The position numbers and the translations under genes are program-made. The notes below the pieces were generated by a model. The model was not told where the DNA came from. It ran no database searches and saw nothing but the letters and a program-made list of their open reading frames with translations. Below are positions 36,901 through 43,298 of a DNA stretch of 64,000 nucleotides, piece after piece. Position 1 is the stretch's first letter; every line of letters begins with the position of its first letter. Source of the DNA: Flavobacterium sp. DG2-3 (GTDB lineage: Bacteria > Bacteroidota > Bacteroidia > Flavobacteriales > Flavobacteriaceae); assembly GCF_030730925.1 (NCBI RefSeq), contig NZ_JAVAMB010000022.1:1-64000 (forward strand). The letters run 5' to 3'.

Positions 36901-37690
36901 TTCTAAAAAGGTTATTATTTGCATGCACCTGAATACTTTTTAGTATCTGTGTGGCATAAACCGCCTGACCTTTCATATAATCTCTTTCAATGCGTTTGGC
37001 ATTATCGTAAAAAAATGAAATTTTATTCTGAGCTGCTATTCCCGCAGCTGTGTTTCCGCTGAATGTGATTGTGTCTATGTACAGCTGGTTTGTGCTGTTA
37101 TAAGTTATAGTTTTATAATTGTAGTCTATAAAGTTCCCGTTTGTATCCTCATAATGGACAATATACCAAGAACTAAGAGAAACCGAATTCTGCAGGCTTC
37201 CTGATCCCTTAGAGCCATACCAGCTTCTGGAGCCGTCTGGAGCCGTAACTACAAAATAAGTTGTTGTTCCTTCAACTTTAAGCTCTATTCTGGTATTGCT
37301 TTTGTATTCCGTTTCATATGTGGAGCCGGGCGCCCAGTATGTGCCTGATTTTATCAGAAGGCGCTGTCCGTCAAGAGCCAATTTGTCGTTGTCGTCAAAA
37401 TCAACACCGTCAACAAATCCGTCTATATCGCGTCTTGTGGCAATTCGGCTTATCGCAGAAATGCTGTTGATGCTCCATCCCTGTCCGGCTATCCCGCCTC
37501 TTACTCCGCTGCTGTAGACCAGGTTTATTGCCGGAGCAACGCTTTTAATGCTTGGCGGCACGGCAATAGGAAGCGTATAGACTGCCGTTCCTGATGATGA
37601 AATCTGAAGTTCCCCTTTTGTATCGGCAAAATTCTGCGAAAAGGAAGAAACTGAAAATAAAAAAATAATGAAATAGTATATTTGCTTCAT
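30992..37690 (-). CDS. Giant SpvB/FG-GAP/RHS-repeat secreted protein 2
   Basis: This 2,232-aa paralogue of the protein at 11457 starts at the equivalent ATG. The N-terminal 320 residues, the YD repeats and the RHS core (GYTGHEHLQSVG, YDPKLHRFLQPD) are nearly identical to copy 1. Two islands differ: about residues 345-600 within the FG-GAP region and about 880-1040 before the YD repeats. The last 154 residues after GLNHFAHRLF are unrelated to tip 1. They include ARDAREIARRYGYDYKEV and, near the end, MKIVGHATNLLS with RNMRLQEAKQKIIRYF, which loosely recalls an OmpA-like fold. No catalytic motif is clear. A CPBP gene follows at 11 bp. Confidence 0.85.
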   Translation of the reverse strand: MKQIYYFIIFLFSVSSFSQNFADTKGELQISSSGTAVYTLPIAVPPSIKSVAPAINLVYSSGVRGGIAGQGWSINSISAISRIATRRDIDGFVDGVDFDDNDKLALDGQRLLIKSGTYWAPGSTYETEYKSNTRIELKVEGTTTYFVVTAPDGSRSWYGSKGSGSLQNSVSLSSWYIVHYEDTNGNFIDYNYKTITYNSTNQLYIDTITFSGNTAAGIAAQNKISFFYDNAKRIERDYMKGQAVYATQILKSIQVHANNNLFRTYQIQHDVDNGLGYERIKSIQEINGQMEASNPVTFTYASSPSNQERTEKTYTNTLAFDKTDLAGDFDGDGRLDFVSDNKMFTKLFDGTSGNAPISFPYTLPKPLIFSATLIKNYSKLSQYQSVVAPQETNANVKFNAFELSGGTLTSVLVKNVPFNNNVYIDPSYMDEDESYVPTIPFPQQTRNNTYLEGDFNGDGISEVLVLSTDQRYIWTEYINPSGYSEGFYWKYSENTGNYREARLIDLNPNASSSDNSKGNVVLDNNSYYMLLKGQRFVADMNGDGKADIIHIGPTGNYSIIEIQGVNSAPWYNVARIGYGTLTNYNDTKQVLFGDFNGDGKTDMMLASGSGGPGQTGWDIYYSNPNPAGGSFFVKESHNNVVEYWPDTGSTYNTQRHFSNYYAIDINKDGKSDLVRVWRKYFKDSWTINNHDTEWQVTGFVNNIGKVGTAGFTPGYDSGVQFSNSPDIPIPITSNYRYNGGDTDLVVVRGHYNKIEYYQFNKNVNTENRLITVTEANGNIKQTIDYKPMEAADGGLGVRSVDFYSSNNEENYPNIEIIRNSDNYLVSKLTATINGISKYQDFRYRGFVSNFNYGTVGFKKTTRSSWYLSDSDQKIWTTQYNNPYYRGANAVTWTNTIASTVFDDVPSNLLTTKINFFDTFKYAEVDQVYSAPIQDELDIYEDVITGQTFKAGSLITASSIIGEGLAVNYTAPQIILQPGFTASASNDNAKFIASPTSASTPNAGAPDSNKGIFNLLLSRQSIQDHLSGVRTETIYSYDGGVDSGNYYGLQVRSVTNHYTGSSLQGSTAVDTEYDNNPTGAGASYYIGRPKRVVSTARNMASGDTRTSEETYAYSGSNLVRTEKKGHNTYAIAEDMAYDALGNLLTKTVSAPTASPVPAPRTIKDEYDSTKRFVIKKTDHQGFVTNFAYNNLGQMTQSTDYMGVTSDFTYDGWGKLTYSTVTGSSAIPITTTNVYAKLSSGGYTVTTTNSLDAKTVTEYDVLGRVVKNSAKGFAVNTMVTMQIVYDNLGRKEKESEPYFSTPSLWTSYEYDFLMRPTKITSPTGKIQTFSYSGVTTTSSDDGKITTATADAMGNKIQTTDPGGTINFTYFAGGQLKESDYQGNKVQIVIDGWGNKIKLTDPSAGVYTYSYDAFGQLLTESTPNGTTSFVYDAAGKPTEKTISGTNTNSKTTYAYNSLNQITGTTFVDNAEGKTTSNVYEYDSLKRLYKTTETTPYAVFVKEMSFDTQGRVLKEASTATASGKTSSKTVKNIYQNGFPWQIVDDATQQVLWQTSSLNERAQLTEGTFGNGIAVTNTYDQYGYVRQMRHAKTSPSVVNIMTLNTDFEIKRGNLNSRSNSLFGRSETFKYDGLDRLTEYTNAAGIQEAQVYDDKGRITQNSVGTYEYDGAKTYQNKAIVPTAEALSYYTAKPNLTVSYNVFKSPVQIEEAGVDKISFTYNEGNDRSSMFYGSLANDKLQRTYRKHYSADGTMEVKHNIATGEIEFVTYIGGDGYSAPVVLKSNGTAQNYLYLHRDYQGTIVAISDQNGAVVEKRLFDAWGSIVKVQDGAGNALAGLTVLDRGYTGHEHLQSVGIIHMNGRLYDPKLHRFLQPDNYVQEPYNTQNYNKYAYVLNNPLKYTDPSGEEIVFGVAVAIGAAIAALTYTITALVADVPFTVGGLVKATFIGAASSAVTFGIGSAATNLFTNFYSQAAFSAAAHGTFQGGMTAISGGKFWSGFAAGALSSIASSVWSGGSSMDGYGKNAHAIAGTGMKGIGAGTGSLGMIAFGTVSGGAGAAMTGGNFWQGAVTGLVVSGLNHFAHRLFQEEPNARDAREIARRYGYDYKEVKEFLDKHPFVQTHKGITMEGTGVEILSSKKIDDPQTIGQYAQSNLESTMLDKVKEYYFPRTMKIVGHATNLLSTTDFKMQDTEAARNMRLQEAKQKIIRYFFEKPMSLSPLKFGGFEYHSSRFDIMKFRYY

Positions 37691-37698
37691 ATTCAAAT

Positions 37699-38154
37699 TT
37701 ATTGCTTGATGATTTTGATTGTTTTCTGGTCTCCGTCTTTATAATTAAGCACTACCAGATAAACCCCTCTGGAATATTCCCCAAAGGAAATAATCTGGCT
37801 GTCTGCATTTTCTGTTCTGGAGAAATTCTGCAGCACCTGGCCTGATATTCCATAAACTGTAATGGAAGAAACCTTGTTGTCGTTTATCAGCTCCCATTTT
37901 ATATAAAGTTGCTCTTTTACCGGATTGGGGTAATAGGAAATGACATCTTCTTTTGAGAATTTAAGCAGATCTTCATCGGTAACAGCTTCAATCTCTTTAA
38001 CTTCTTCTGTAGATTTCCCTGTAGGATTGCAGCCGGAAAGGCATAAATTCCTGACTATCTGGTTTCCTGCCGAATCATAGCTGAAAGTGATTTTCTGCTG
38101 GGCATTCGAAAAAGCGCAGAATCCAAACAATAAAAGTGTGATTAATTTTTTCAT
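37699..38154 (-). CDS. YD-repeat stub with type IX sorting domain, unit 2
   Basis: This 151-aa protein differs from the unit 1 copy at 18191 in only about two residues (NADSQ for NTDNQ). It has the same order: signal peptide, a single YD repeat (SYDSAGNQIV), a linker, and a T9SS sorting domain with SYYPNPVKEQLYIKW. It overlaps the preceding array gene by ATGA and ends 8 bp before the RHS start, exactly as in unit 1. Conservation of sequence and spacing while the array genes vary implies a fixed working relationship with the RHS protein. Confidence 0.85.
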   Translation of the reverse strand: MKKLITLLLFGFCAFSNAQQKITFSYDSAGNQIVRNLCLSGCNPTGKSTEEVKEIEAVTDEDLLKFSKEDVISYYPNPVKEQLYIKWELINDNKVSSITVYGISGQVLQNFSRTENADSQIISFGEYSRGVYLVVLNYKDGDQKTIKIIKQ

Positions 38155-38897
38155 GGTTTATTTTCAAGTTTGTCTAAACGTTTGTTCTGCTCTGAAATAA
38201 TTTTATTCTGTTGAGATATCATGTCTCCTAATCTTTCTGTTTTCTTATCCTGTTCGATTATATAAAGTGTTAGCTCCTCAATTTTCTGAAGCAGTTTTGA
38301 GTTCATTTCTCCCAGATCAATTCCATTTTTCAAAACTTCTTCTTCATTCGGAATGTTTTCTAAATGGCCTTTCTCGGCAATATGCTGTTCAACTTCTTGA
38401 AGTGTTGGCAGATCATATTCCTTTTTGAAAACAAAATCGGACCAGCCTGTCATATCTACTTTTACTTCTTTGGAATGGATTGTGCCGTTTACGTCTAATT
38501 TGTTATTGGGTTGCAAAATTCCAATGCCAACATTTCCGTCTCTCATAATAGCCATTAACACATCTTCACTATCCATATTAGGTTTTCTTCTTAACCATTG
38601 AAAAAGTGGCATATCTTCTCTTGAATCAATCCTAAACCCCCCTCCTATATAAAGTATATTTTTATTATATTCTCTAAAATTTAAGCTCAAATTGAGTAAT
38701 GGAGAAACAGTTCCTCCCAACTCTGTGATTAACCCCATTGGAATTAAAGAATTTGATATCTGGATACTTCCATTAACATCTAAACTATTGACAGGACTTA
38801 AAGTTCCTATACCCACATTACCTGTCGAAGGAAATGTATTTTGAGCAAAATTTAAATGGAAGGTAAAAAGCAACAAGAGTAAAAAGCATTTTGTCAT
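38151..38897 (-). CDS. Tail-fibre-like secreted protein, array 2
   Basis: This 248-aa protein is one of the shortest full members. The signal peptide ends HLNFAQ and is followed at once by TFPSTGNVGIGTLSPVNSLD. The unique part (IQISNSLIPMGLITELGGTV, NILYIGGGFRIDSREDMPLF) is only about 85 residues and has no knob-like domain. The constant module has EYDLPTLQEVEQHIAEKGHL and NGIDLGEMNS. The tail (MISQQNKIISEQNKRLDKLE) matches the coiled-coil end of the gene at 18643, which holds the same position in unit 1. Confidence 0.72.
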   Translation of the reverse strand: MTKCFLLLLLFTFHLNFAQNTFPSTGNVGIGTLSPVNSLDVNGSIQISNSLIPMGLITELGGTVSPLLNLSLNFREYNKNILYIGGGFRIDSREDMPLFQWLRRKPNMDSEDVLMAIMRDGNVGIGILQPNNKLDVNGTIHSKEVKVDMTGWSDFVFKKEYDLPTLQEVEQHIAEKGHLENIPNEEEVLKNGIDLGEMNSKLLQKIEELTLYIIEQDKKTERLGDMISQQNKIISEQNKRLDKLENKP

Positions 38898-39998
38898 AAT
38901 TTACTTGTTTTTTAAAGTTTTGATTTGTTTTTCTAGTTCTATCTGATTTGTTTTTATACTCAAATTTTCTTTTTTCATCTGAATATTTTCCTTTTTCATT
39001 TCAATCATATAAAGAGTCAATTCTTCAATTTTCTGAAGCAGTTTTGAATTCATTTCTCCTAGATTAATTCCATTTTTCAAAACTTCTTCTTCATTCGGAA
39101 TGTTTTCTAAATGACCGTTTTCTACAATATGCTTTTCAACTTCTTCAAGTGTCGGCAGATTATATTCCTTTTTAAACACAAAATCGGACCAGCCTGTCAT
39201 ATCTACTTTTACTTCTTTGGAATGGATGGTACCGTTGACGTCTAGTTTGTTGGTTGGGTTTATAGTACCAATGCCAACATTACCTCCAAATGAAGCACCA
39301 CTAAAAAAATTGGTTTGACTACCATCTCCCGGTATATAAAGCAGGGTGCGTAAAGGTCCGTCATATCTTTGTGCTATAATTTCAAACCCCTGATCATAGG
39401 TCCAATCATCAGCTAAATATACCCTAAGACGCGAATGTCCATTCGCTATATTACCTATAGATTCAGTCCTAATCAAATGATTTTCCCCCCATCCATTAAA
39501 TATTAACGAATTACCTACATACCCACTTTTGATACCTATCGTTACATTATCTGAGGGTGACAAATCATTTTGGGCTAAAACTGCCCATTTTCCAAATAAA
39601 AGAAAAAACATTGCAAATATTATTTTCATATCTATTGTTTTGATAGTTACTAATTTTACTTTTTAGAACATCTTTCGCTTTTAAGCTTTTTTATTTCTTC
39701 ATTTTGTTTCTCATTTTCTTTTTTCATCTCAGCATTTTCCTTTTTCATTTCAATCATATACAAAGTCAGTTCTTCTATTTTCTGAAGCAGTTTTGAATTC
39801 ATTTCTCCCAGATTTATTCCATTTTTTAAAACCTCTTCCTCACTTGGAATATTCTCTAAATGTCCTTTTTCAGCAATGTGTTTTTCAACTTCTTGAAGTG
39901 TTGGCAAATTATACTCCTTTTTAAACACAAAATCGGACCAGCCTGTCATATCGACTTTTACTTCTTTGGAATGGATTGTGCCGTTTACGTCTAATTTG
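38255..39998. repeat. Three copies of the constant cassette in array 2
   Basis: The same 240-250-bp cassette as in array 1 occurs at about 38255-38500, 39000-39248 and 39750-39995, all of the DMTGWSDF flavour. The degenerate fragment at 40670-40735 would be a fourth. Confidence 0.85.
38901..39629 (-). CDS. Tail-fibre-like secreted protein, array 2
   Basis: This 242-aa protein has a signal peptide ending WAVLAQ. The unique region (DNVTIGIKSGYVGNSLIFNG, RLRVYLADDWTYDQGFEIIA, RTLLYIPGDGSQTNFF) has aromatic-rich strands but no recognised domain. It is followed by GGNVGIGTINPTNK and the constant module (HIVENGHLENIPNEEEV variant). The coiled coil contains a short repeat (MKKENIQMKKENLSIK). Spacing to the next gene is 3 bp. 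Confidence 0.7.
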   Translation of the reverse strand: MKIIFAMFFLLFGKWAVLAQNDLSPSDNVTIGIKSGYVGNSLIFNGWGENHLIRTESIGNIANGHSRLRVYLADDWTYDQGFEIIAQRYDGPLRTLLYIPGDGSQTNFFSGASFGGNVGIGTINPTNKLDVNGTIHSKEVKVDMTGWSDFVFKKEYNLPTLEEVEKHIVENGHLENIPNEEEVLKNGINLGEMNSKLLQKIEELTLYMIEMKKENIQMKKENLSIKTNQIELEKQIKTLKNK

Positions 39999-40582
39999 TT
40001 ATTGGGGTTTGCAATTCCAATACCTACATTTCCATTCCCAAGGATTCTTAACTTTTCCGTCTGAGGCTTTAAATACGATTCTTGAGTAAAAAACTGTAAA
40101 CCATAAGTGTTATTTCCAGCACTTTGGGTAATCGTTCGAATTGAAGTCCCGTAAGTATCATAATTAGTTATATTAATAGAATGCGCAATCATAATAGCTG
40201 ATTCATTATCAACATTTGCATAATTTCTTACTAGTATATTTCCGTTGTCAACTTGTAGCTTTGCCATTGGATTTGTTGTGCCAATTCCTAGATTTCCTAA
40301 TGAAGTAAAAATAAACGTGTCTTTAATTGCTGATGTCGTTGAAAAAACAATTGATGCAGCATCGTTGGCATAATTATATTCAGATCTTATTCGAGCCATT
40401 TCAACATTGTTATATTTTGAAAAAACAATGTCTCCAGCATCTACCTGCAAACTAGCTGGAGCTATAAAGTTTAAATTTGTACCATTCTCCAAATTAACTC
40501 CGTAAGGAAAATTCGTTTGAGCAGAAAGAGAAAAACTCTTAACTGCTATTGCAACATATATTATTTTGATGAAAGCGCGCAT
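39656..40582 (-). CDS. Tail-fibre-like secreted protein, array 2
   Basis: This 308-aa protein is the first intact gene of unit 2. The signal peptide ends FSLSAQ. The first block (NLNFIAPASLQVDAGDIVF, VEMARIRSEYNYANDAASIV) is unique. From GNILVRNYANVDNESAIMIA onward (about residue 112) it is homologous to the gene at 22509, through TSIRTITQSAG and FFTQESYL to the constant module. The coiled coil has AEMKKENEKQNEEIKKLK. The shared middle links the two arrays by duplication or recombination. Confidence 0.72.
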   Translation of the reverse strand: MRAFIKIIYVAIAVKSFSLSAQTNFPYGVNLENGTNLNFIAPASLQVDAGDIVFSKYNNVEMARIRSEYNYANDAASIVFSTTSAIKDTFIFTSLGNLGIGTTNPMAKLQVDNGNILVRNYANVDNESAIMIAHSINITNYDTYGTSIRTITQSAGNNTYGLQFFTQESYLKPQTEKLRILGNGNVGIGIANPNNKLDVNGTIHSKEVKVDMTGWSDFVFKKEYNLPTLQEVEKHIAEKGHLENIPSEEEVLKNGINLGEMNSKLLQKIEELTLYMIEMKKENAEMKKENEKQNEEIKKLKSERCSKK

Positions 40583-40669
40583 TAGTTATTTATTTTTTGT
40601 TTCTAGATTGTTGATATAATTAAAAAAAGGCTTTTTTAAAGTTTTCATTATCTTGTTTGATGCTTTATT

Positions 40670-40735
40670 TTATTTTAAGGGAGAAATGATTTGTTTACCT
40701 TTTTCAATCAAATAAAGGGTCAGTCCTTCAATTTG
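40670..40735 (-). pseudogene. Fossil 3' end of a tail-fibre-like gene
   Basis: Reading leftwards, 21 codons give QIEGLTLYLIEKGKQIISPL, then K and a stop. This matches the end of the constant module (KIEELTLYxIE) of the array proteins. Nothing upstream in frame is recognisable. It is the remnant of a deleted array gene in front of unit 2. Confidence 0.6.
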
Positions 40736-40944
40736 TTACGCATTTTCAAATTAAGCAATTAAAACTCTAAGATTAAACCATTGTTAAATTTTAGTTAAAG
40801 CAAATAAATAAATTTTATAGAGATATTTTTTACGGCTTTCCACATTTTAACTATTTTTTTTTAATTTTAATATGTTGTTAATGTAGTGGATATAATAAAA
40901 AGCCACTAAATTTAAGTGTTGTTGGTAAAAAAAGCTTGTAAACA
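40736..40944 (-). promoter_or_regulatory. Region upstream of array 2 with the shared operator-like half-site
   Basis: Reading leftwards, GCCGTAAAAAATAT (40823-40836) is followed about 15 nt later by TTTATTTG (40801-40808). The array 1 leader has the same pair, in the same order and nearly the same spacing, at 29734-29700. Here the second arm of the palindrome is lost. A long leader of about 220 nt would separate this from the first intact array gene. Confidence 0.4.
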
Positions 40945-40976
40945 AAAAAGCGCGAGACAATCTCGCGCTTTTTGTT
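40943..40976 (-). terminator. Terminator of the M14/AstE-type hydrolase gene
   Basis: AAAAAGCGCGAGA (40945-40957) and TCTCGCGCTTTTT (40961-40973) form a perfect GC-rich hairpin with a CAA loop and flanking T/A runs. It lies 20 bp past the stop at 40996. It also separates the RHS island from the genes to its right. Confidence 0.85.
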
Positions 40977-40995
40977 TAGTTTAAAAATTATTATC

Positions 40996-42033
40996 TCAAT
41001 ACCCAATACAAAAAACAGTCTCCCCCATATTCACAGGCGGTGTGCCAATTTTGTACAAAATAAGACCAGTTGCTGGTGATTTTACTTCCATTAAAACCTT
41101 TCCAAATTCGTTAGAAACAAAACCAATTTTATCGCCTTTTTTAATGTAATCACCGCTTTTTAAAGTACTATGAAAAATTCCAGCAACTTCAGCTTTTACA
41201 TATTCCTGATTGTTTAAATAAACAGCTGACGGATTTTTTACAGAAGCTGTTCCGTTGCTGTACATTTCCATATAATTGAGCATATTATAAACTGCTTTTT
41301 TTATTAAATGAACCGATTCTGTCTGCACATTGCCTAGTTTTCCAGCTTCGATGCTTAAAGCAGTTTTTCCATTTTGAGAAGCTTGTTTAAAAGCATATTT
41401 GGCAGGCTCAGTTTTGGTAATCGTGTATGGGTAAGAAACGATATGATTGATTCCCGAAATCTCTGAAAGTTTAGCGCTTAAAAGCGTTTTCTTTTCTTCT
41501 GCTGTATTATTGTAATAACAGACAAACGGAAGCAAATCTTCATTGGCATCGCCTCCATGAATGTCTAGAAAAACATCCGATTGCGGAATAATCTCTTTCG
41601 CAATATAATTGGCAATCTGTTCTGTAATTGTTCCTGTTTCTGAACCTGGAAAAGTATTATTTAAGTTTTTCCCGTCAAGCGGATTTACAAATGGTGTTCT
41701 TTTATAAAACGAACCTATATTGGCAATTGGAACTACAACCAAAGTTCCTTTTAATTTTTTCGGATCAATTTCTTTAAGTAATTCCTGCACGGCTGAAATT
41801 GGCGGATATTCATAACCATGTATGCCAGCAATAATGGTAAAAACAGGCCCTTTTTCTTTTCCTGAAATAATCGTTACGGGCATATAATTATAAGGCGAGT
41901 TTGTTTTGAACTGCACCAAAGTATCCGCCCTTTTTCCGATATTTTCTTTTATGATTTTGTCTAGATTTTGTCCATAACTAATAATAGATATCATTAGCAG
42001 TAGTTTTGTTCCGAAAAGCTTTAAATAATTCAC
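40996..42033 (-). CDS. Secreted succinylglutamate desuccinylase/aspartoacylase-type zinc hydrolase
   Basis: This 345-aa protein belongs to the M14 AstE/AspA-like family. It has GIHGYEYPP with zinc-ligand His and Glu (about residues 72-80) and the third ligand in DIHGGDANEDLLPF. A C-terminal lipoyl-like beta barrel runs from PSAVYLNNQEYVKAEVAGIF to GEVKSPATG-like VKSPATGLILYKIG. The start is uncertain: neither long start is ATG. GTG at 42033 gives MNYLKLFGTKLLLMISIISY then GQ, a good signal peptide. ATG at 41994 would cut into it. The enzyme probably removes an acyl or amide group in the periplasm. Substrate unknown. Confidence 0.75.
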   Translation of the reverse strand: MNYLKLFGTKLLLMISIISYGQNLDKIIKENIGKRADTLVQFKTNSPYNYMPVTIISGKEKGPVFTIIAGIHGYEYPPISAVQELLKEIDPKKLKGTLVVVPIANIGSFYKRTPFVNPLDGKNLNNTFPGSETGTITEQIANYIAKEIIPQSDVFLDIHGGDANEDLLPFVCYYNNTAEEKKTLLSAKLSEISGINHIVSYPYTITKTEPAKYAFKQASQNGKTALSIEAGKLGNVQTESVHLIKKAVYNMLNYMEMYSNGTASVKNPSAVYLNNQEYVKAEVAGIFHSTLKSGDYIKKGDKIGFVSNEFGKVLMEVKSPATGLILYKIGTPPVNMGETVFCIGY

Positions 42034-42138
42034 GTGGTATTCTTTTATTACAGGAAACAAAGTTCGTTTCCTTGCATTCTTAAAACGCAAAGATAAGGCT
42101 TTAACAAAAAACTATTTCTAATATTATTATGTATCAAT

Positions 42139-42498
42139 TTAATTCTCAACCAACTCAATATCCATGGTTTTTATCAAGCCTTCTTGAAAAGTATAAACAT
42201 GTTTTACCAATCCGTCAAACATCAAATTGCCTTGCAAGTCTTTTACATTTTGGTGGACTTTAACTTCAAGGCTGCCATTTTCTCTTTCGCCAAAACCAAC
42301 TGGCTCCACTTTCGGATTAATCTCCGACCATTGCCTTGTCCAATATTGTCTGATTTCGTCATGTCCGACAATATAACCGCCTTCCCAAGCTTTAGACCAT
42401 TGCACATCTTCCTGCATTGTAGCTAAACAATTATCGATATTTCTTTCGTTAAAAGCATTGTACGCTTTTTTTATTACTTCTTGAAATTGGTCTGCCAT
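42139..42498 (-). CDS. SnoaL/NTF2-like small protein
   Basis: This 119-aa cytosolic protein has the cone-shaped NTF2-like fold pattern. Helices (FQEVIKKAYNAFNERNIDNC) are followed by MQEDVQWSKAWEGGYIVGHD, EIRQYWTRQW and a closing beta-sheet (LVKHVYTFQEGLIKTMDIEL). Members include polyketide cyclases, isomerases and many unassigned stress proteins, so the activity cannot be stated. It is upstream of, and codirectional with, the AstE-like gene, 105 bp away, and may be transcribed separately. Confidence 0.75.
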   Translation of the reverse strand: MADQFQEVIKKAYNAFNERNIDNCLATMQEDVQWSKAWEGGYIVGHDEIRQYWTRQWSEINPKVEPVGFGERENGSLEVKVHQNVKDLQGNLMFDGLVKHVYTFQEGLIKTMDIELVEN

Positions 42499-42658
42499 TT
42501 TGTAGTTTTTTAATTATTCTACTAAGATAGCAATACTAACTTATTAATTACAAAGTCGGTAAAAAATCAAAACAGTAAAAACCAACTTCAATTATTATCA
42601 AATTTTTAATTTTAATGGTTTTTAAAATAATTTTAAGAAACCTTACTTTTCAAATTAC

Positions 42659-42726
42659 TATATTTGGCGCACTTTAAACAATATTAATCTCTTTTTCTAA
42701 GGACAAATTTTATAAGCCGTACGTAA
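42659..42726 (+). promoter_or_regulatory. Probable promoter of the small exported protein/RND operon
   Basis: TATATTTG at 42659-42666 matches the Bacteroidota -7 box TAnnTTTG exactly. No convincing -33 TTG is seen at the expected distance. The ATG of the first gene is at 42727. Confidence 0.4.
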
Positions 42727-43086
42727 ATGAAACCCACAAAGTTCATATATATCGTTTTACTTTCGCTGCTCTGCTTTTTTAGAGGCACCGAAACGTATCA
42801 TCCGATTTATCATACGAACAACTGTATTACCTTAGATAGCGTTACTGCAGACGATACGCAGATTTTTTCTTCTGACTTTTCTTCTTCTAAAAATTTAGAA
42901 GTTCATTACAAACTCAAAAAGAAAATCAAATCAAGAGCCACTACTTTAGAACAAAGTACGATCAAGGCTCCGTATTTTAGCAATTTAGTCAACTTCAAGC
43001 TTTATAAAAAGAGCTTAATTTATGGTATAGCTTCAATATACCATATCGAAAGACATCCTCATCTTCATTTGTATCAGCTTTTCTAG
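42727..43086 (+). CDS. Small exported protein of unknown function before the RND operon
   Basis: This 119-aa protein has a hydrophobic N-terminus (FIYIVLLSLLCFF) consistent with a signal peptide or anchor. It is followed by a Ser/Thr-rich linker and a basic, aromatic C-terminus (KLYKKSLIYGIASIYHIERH, then PHLHLYQLF) containing four His. No family is recognised. It lies directly downstream of a good -7 box and 212 bp ahead of the efflux membrane-fusion gene in the same direction, so it may belong to that operon. The His-rich end could bind metal (inference). Confidence 0.5.
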   Translation: MKPTKFIYIVLLSLLCFFRGTETYHPIYHTNNCITLDSVTADDTQIFSSDFSSSKNLEVHYKLKKKIKSRATTLEQSTIKAPYFSNLVNFKLYKKSLIYGIASIYHIERHPHLHLYQLF

Positions 43087-43298
43087 GCTGTAGGATTTAG
43101 TCGTTTTTATATTTCTAAGTTCAGAAACAATACCTCATTTGCTTATGCAATTGGGCTATTATTGCTATAAAAACATTTTTATTGCGGTACTTTTTCCAAA
43201 AACAAGTATTCGTAATCCATTTATTTCTAAATCCAAATTCGTACTCCCTGTATTCACTTAGCAAGGGAGAAAATCTATTTATTCAAAAAATACACCTA

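Noticed and set aside
10865..40735. The island as a prophage or tailocin, because of tail-fibre-like proteins
   Set aside because: There are no capsid, tail tube, sheath, baseplate, lysis, integrase or terminase genes. Every fibre-like protein has its own Sec signal peptide, which phage fibres lack.
42034..42090. Longer N-terminus of the AstE-like protein from 42090
   Set aside because: It would begin with TTG and add a basic, non-signal stretch before a good signal peptide. GTG at 42033 is preferred.
43182..43298. Longer N-terminus of the membrane-fusion protein
   Set aside because: It starts at a non-ATG codon and places 39 residues before a perfect lipoprotein signal peptide.
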